Assembly (NCBI GenBank): GCA_937950105.1
Contig: CALFEM010000453.1
Location: 1-9,043 of the forward strand
From: an uncultured Alphaproteobacteria bacterium
Lineage (GTDB): Bacteria; Pseudomonadota; Alphaproteobacteria; Rhizobiales; Hyphomicrobiaceae
DNA length: 9,043 nucleotides
Reading direction: 5' to 3'
Of the stretch, positions 7,510 through 9,043 are shown in pieces; positions within the stretch are counted from its first letter, which is position 1; each line of letters starts with the position of its first letter. A program made the translations under genes and the position numbers. The notes below the pieces were generated by a model, which saw only the letters and a list, made by a program, of their open reading frames with translations, was not told the origin of the DNA and did not search any database.

Positions 7510-7940
7510 TGGCTGAAAGGGCGTTGCTCGCCGCCGTTTTCGCACAGGTGGCGATGACGTTCGCGCTGCTGGTCTGGCTCGGCCGGGCACGGGCGACGTC
7601 TGCCGCGCGGCGTGAGGTGGAACTCGCCGACGTGGCGCTTTCTTCGGACGCCTGGCCCGACCGCATCAAGCAGATCGCCAACTCGTTCGCCAACCAGTTC
7701 GAGCTGCCGGTGCTGTTCTACGTCGCGGCGCTGCTGGCCATCGTGACCCGTCAGGCTGACGGGACTGCCGCCGGGCTCGCATGGGCGTTCGTGGCACTGC
7801 GCATGGTCCACGCCTACATTCACGTGACTCACAATCATGTCATCCGGCGGTTTCAGATGTACGTGGCCGGCTTCGCCATGCTGGCGGCGCTGTGGCTTTA
7901 TCTGGCGGTTCGCCTGCTCGCGTCGCCCGGTCTCGCATGA
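7509..7940 (+). CDS. MAPEG family membrane protein, 143 aa
   Basis: MAPEG proteins are small four-helix membrane proteins, usually trimers, that in eukaryotes act in glutathione-dependent eicosanoid metabolism. In bacteria most have no assigned substrate. Membrane segments are near residues 6-26, 64-80, 86-106 and 116-136. The family hallmark ANQFELPVLFYV lies at 61-72 (Asn62, Gln63, Glu65, Pro67), and RMVHAYIHVTHNHV at 98-111 carries the conserved Arg98 and His101 region. The ATG overlaps the guaB stop by one base (TGATG) and no good ribosome-binding site precedes it, so translation is probably coupled to guaB. Its stop overlaps the next start by four bases. Whether it uses glutathione or lipid substrates cannot be read from sequence. 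Confidence 0.9.
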   Translation: MAERALLAAVFAQVAMTFALLVWLGRARATSAARREVELADVALSSDAWPDRIKQIANSFANQFELPVLFYVAALLAIVTRQADGTAAGLAWAFVALRMVHAYIHVTHNHVIRRFQMYVAGFAMLAALWLYLAVRLLASPGLA

Positions 7941-8290
7941 TCGATTCCGGTCGGCTGCTGATGGTACCGGTGATCCTTCATGCCGGCACGATCATCACGG
8001 CCGCGCTGCTGGCGCGCTCGCCGGACTTGCGAAGGGCGGCGGCCTCGACCGCGATCCTGCGGCGGCAGATGATCCTGTCGCTCGTCTTCTTCGGCTTGTG
8101 TCTGCGCTGGAAAGAGATCGCCGACGCGCCCGTGGTGGTGTTCGCGTCGCTGTTCGTGCTGGCTTCGGCGACGCACGCGGTGCTGACCGTGCGCGGGGAC
8201 GATGCCATGGCCGTCCACGCCTTTCGCGCGGGGATCGTGGCGCTGGCCGGACTCGCCGCCCTGCTGCTGATGGCCATGGCGCCGGACTGA
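7937..8290 (+). CDS. Small four-helix membrane protein, probably a diverged MAPEG relative, 117 aa
   Basis: No named family is obvious. Hydrophobic segments near residues 6-26, 45-58, 65-85 and 94-113 give the same topology as the preceding MAPEG protein. The two line up by eye from the second helix on. Gln44 in RRQMILSLVFF corresponds to Gln63 in NQFELPVLFYV. His80 in ASATHAVLTV corresponds to His101 in LRMVHAYIHV, and FRAGIVALAGLAALLLM to the last helix of its neighbour. The MAPEG residues Asn62, Glu65 and Pro67, and the Arg before the His, are not kept. I infer an old tandem duplication followed by loss of the binding residues. The start ATG overlaps the previous stop (ATGA) with no ribosome-binding site, which implies coupling. 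It ends 16 bases before rsmB. Confidence 0.78.
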   Translation: MIDSGRLLMVPVILHAGTIITAALLARSPDLRRAAASTAILRRQMILSLVFFGLCLRWKEIADAPVVVFASLFVLASATHAVLTVRGDDAMAVHAFRAGIVALAGLAALLLMAMAPD

Positions 8291-8294
8291 TGAA

Positions 8295-8300
8295 AAGGAG
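8295..8300 (+). promoter_or_regulatory. Strong ribosome-binding site of rsmB
   Basis: AAGGAG ends 6 bases before the ATG at 8307 and fixes that start. An ATG at 8289 just before it opens only six codons before a stop and is not a start for rsmB. Confidence 0.85.
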
Positions 8301-8306
8301 CACGAC

Positions 8307-9043
8307 ATGAGGATCGGCGGCAGGTTGACGGCGGCCATCGAAGTGCTGACGGCGCTCGACACTCAGCATCGGCCGGCGGCGCAGGTGCTGGCCGACTGGG
8401 GCAAGGCGCACCGCTTCGCCGGCTCGGGCGACCGTTCCGCCATCGGCAGCCTCGTCTATGACGTGCTGCGCAAGCGTTCGTCCCTCGCCGCGCGCATGGG
8501 CAGCGATGCGCCGCGCGCGCTGGTGCTGGCGGCCGCGCTCGAAGCCTACGGCATGACGGCGGATGAGGTGGCGGCGGCGGCGGACGGTTCGGAGCACGCG
8601 CCGGCGGCGATGAGCGAGGAGGAACGCGCCGCTCTCACCCGCACGTTGCCGGCGGACACACCGGTAGAGATCGCCGCCGACGTGCCGGCTTGGCTGTTGT
8701 CCGAACTCACCGAGGCGTTCGGGGATCGTGTAGTCGCCGAGGGCCGGGCGCTGGCCGAGCGTGCTCCGGTCGATCTGCGCGTCAATGCGCTCAAGGCGGA
8801 TCGCGACAAGGTGCTGAAGGCGCTCGCCCGCTACGGCGCGGTACCGACGCCGCTGGCGCCGCTCGGCGTGCGCATCCCGCCGCCCAGGGGGCTGGACAAG
8901 GCGCCCCACGTCGAGGCCGAGACCGCGCACGGCAAGGGCTGGTACGAGGTGCAGGACGAAGGCAGCCAGATCGCGGCGGCGATGGCGGGGGCCGGTCCGC
9001 GTCTGCAGGTGCTCGATCTCTGTGCCGGAGCCGGCGGCAAGAC
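8307..9043 (+). CDS. rsmB: RsmB/NOP family 16S rRNA m5C methyltransferase, N-terminal 245 residues
   Basis: SAM-dependent RNA cytosine-5 methyltransferase of the Fmu/RsmB/NOP family, acting on 16S rRNA in the characterised members. The window ends inside the gene, so the catalytic cysteines are not visible. Residues 1-75 form a helical RNA-binding-like region with RLTAAIEVL (6-14) and HRFAGSGDRSAIGSLVYDVL (35-54), typical of the alphaproteobacterial type. DLRVNALK (156-163) and the VQDEGSQ segment (215-221) precede SAM motif I, LDLCAGAGGK (236-245). AAGGAG lies 6 bases before the ATG, the best ribosome-binding site in the cluster, so this gene can be translated on its own. It is the fourth gene of the guaB cluster. 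In related genomes guaA often follows nearby, which cannot be checked here. Confidence 0.93.
   Translation, partial: MRIGGRLTAAIEVLTALDTQHRPAAQVLADWGKAHRFAGSGDRSAIGSLVYDVLRKRSSLAARMGSDAPRALVLAAALEAYGMTADEVAAAADGSEHAPAAMSEEERAALTRTLPADTPVEIAADVPAWLLSELTEAFGDRVVAEGRALAERAPVDLRVNALKADRDKVLKALARYGAVPTPLAPLGVRIPPPRGLDKAPHVEAETAHGKGWYEVQDEGSQIAAAMAGAGPRLQVLDLCAGAGGK

Noticed and set aside
5920..7590. 556-codon open frame antisense to guaB
   Set aside because: Same cause: codon bias of guaB leaves the opposite frame open. The translation is Asp/Arg-rich repeats without a family.

Overview
This is ordinary high-G+C chromosomal DNA from an alphaproteobacterium, most likely a member of the Hyphomicrobiales (Rhizobiales). 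The evidence for this is the strong G/C preference at third codon positions, an ATP-dependent type of PEP carboxykinase with a long control region upstream, a short-form PyrE of about 190 residues, and guaB followed by small membrane proteins and an RsmB/NOP-type rRNA methyltransferase, an order familiar from that group. The genus cannot be read from the window. I see no mobile element, CRISPR array, tRNA, rRNA or prophage.

Layout. 1-691 holds no supported gene. It contains several operator-like dyads and a string of potential RNA hairpins ahead of pckA (692-2287, +), which ends at a very clean intrinsic terminator. Next come two minus-strand genes: pyrE (3433-2861) and, downstream of it, a small exported protein of unknown function with a repeated PTNR motif (2723-2367), which converges on pckA. 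Divergent from pyrE across about 420 bases is a plus-strand gene for an exported DUF302-like protein (3854-4348). It converges on a minus-strand CNNM/CorC-HlyC family membrane protein with CBS domains (5683-4385). A hairpin at the convergence point overlaps the stop codon of the CNNM gene. Across a 326-base divergent promoter region the plus-strand guaB cluster begins: guaB (6010-7509), a MAPEG-family protein (7509-7940), a second small membrane protein that looks like a diverged relative of it (7937-8290), and rsmB (8307 to the window edge, incomplete).

How the genes relate. pckA serves gluconeogenesis, pyrE UMP synthesis and guaB the first committed step to GMP. These are core functions placed next to each other rather than one pathway. 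The guaB cluster is tightly packed (1-base overlap, 4-base overlap, 16-base gap) and the two middle genes have no convincing ribosome-binding site of their own, so translational coupling is likely.

The points most worth a second look are the tandem MAPEG/MAPEG-like pair inside the guaB operon, a GTG start on the CNNM gene whose only good Shine-Dalgarno sequence is separated from it by a perfect hairpin, the structured region upstream of pckA, and the small exported repeat protein after pyrE. I did not find a self-evident new multi-gene system.
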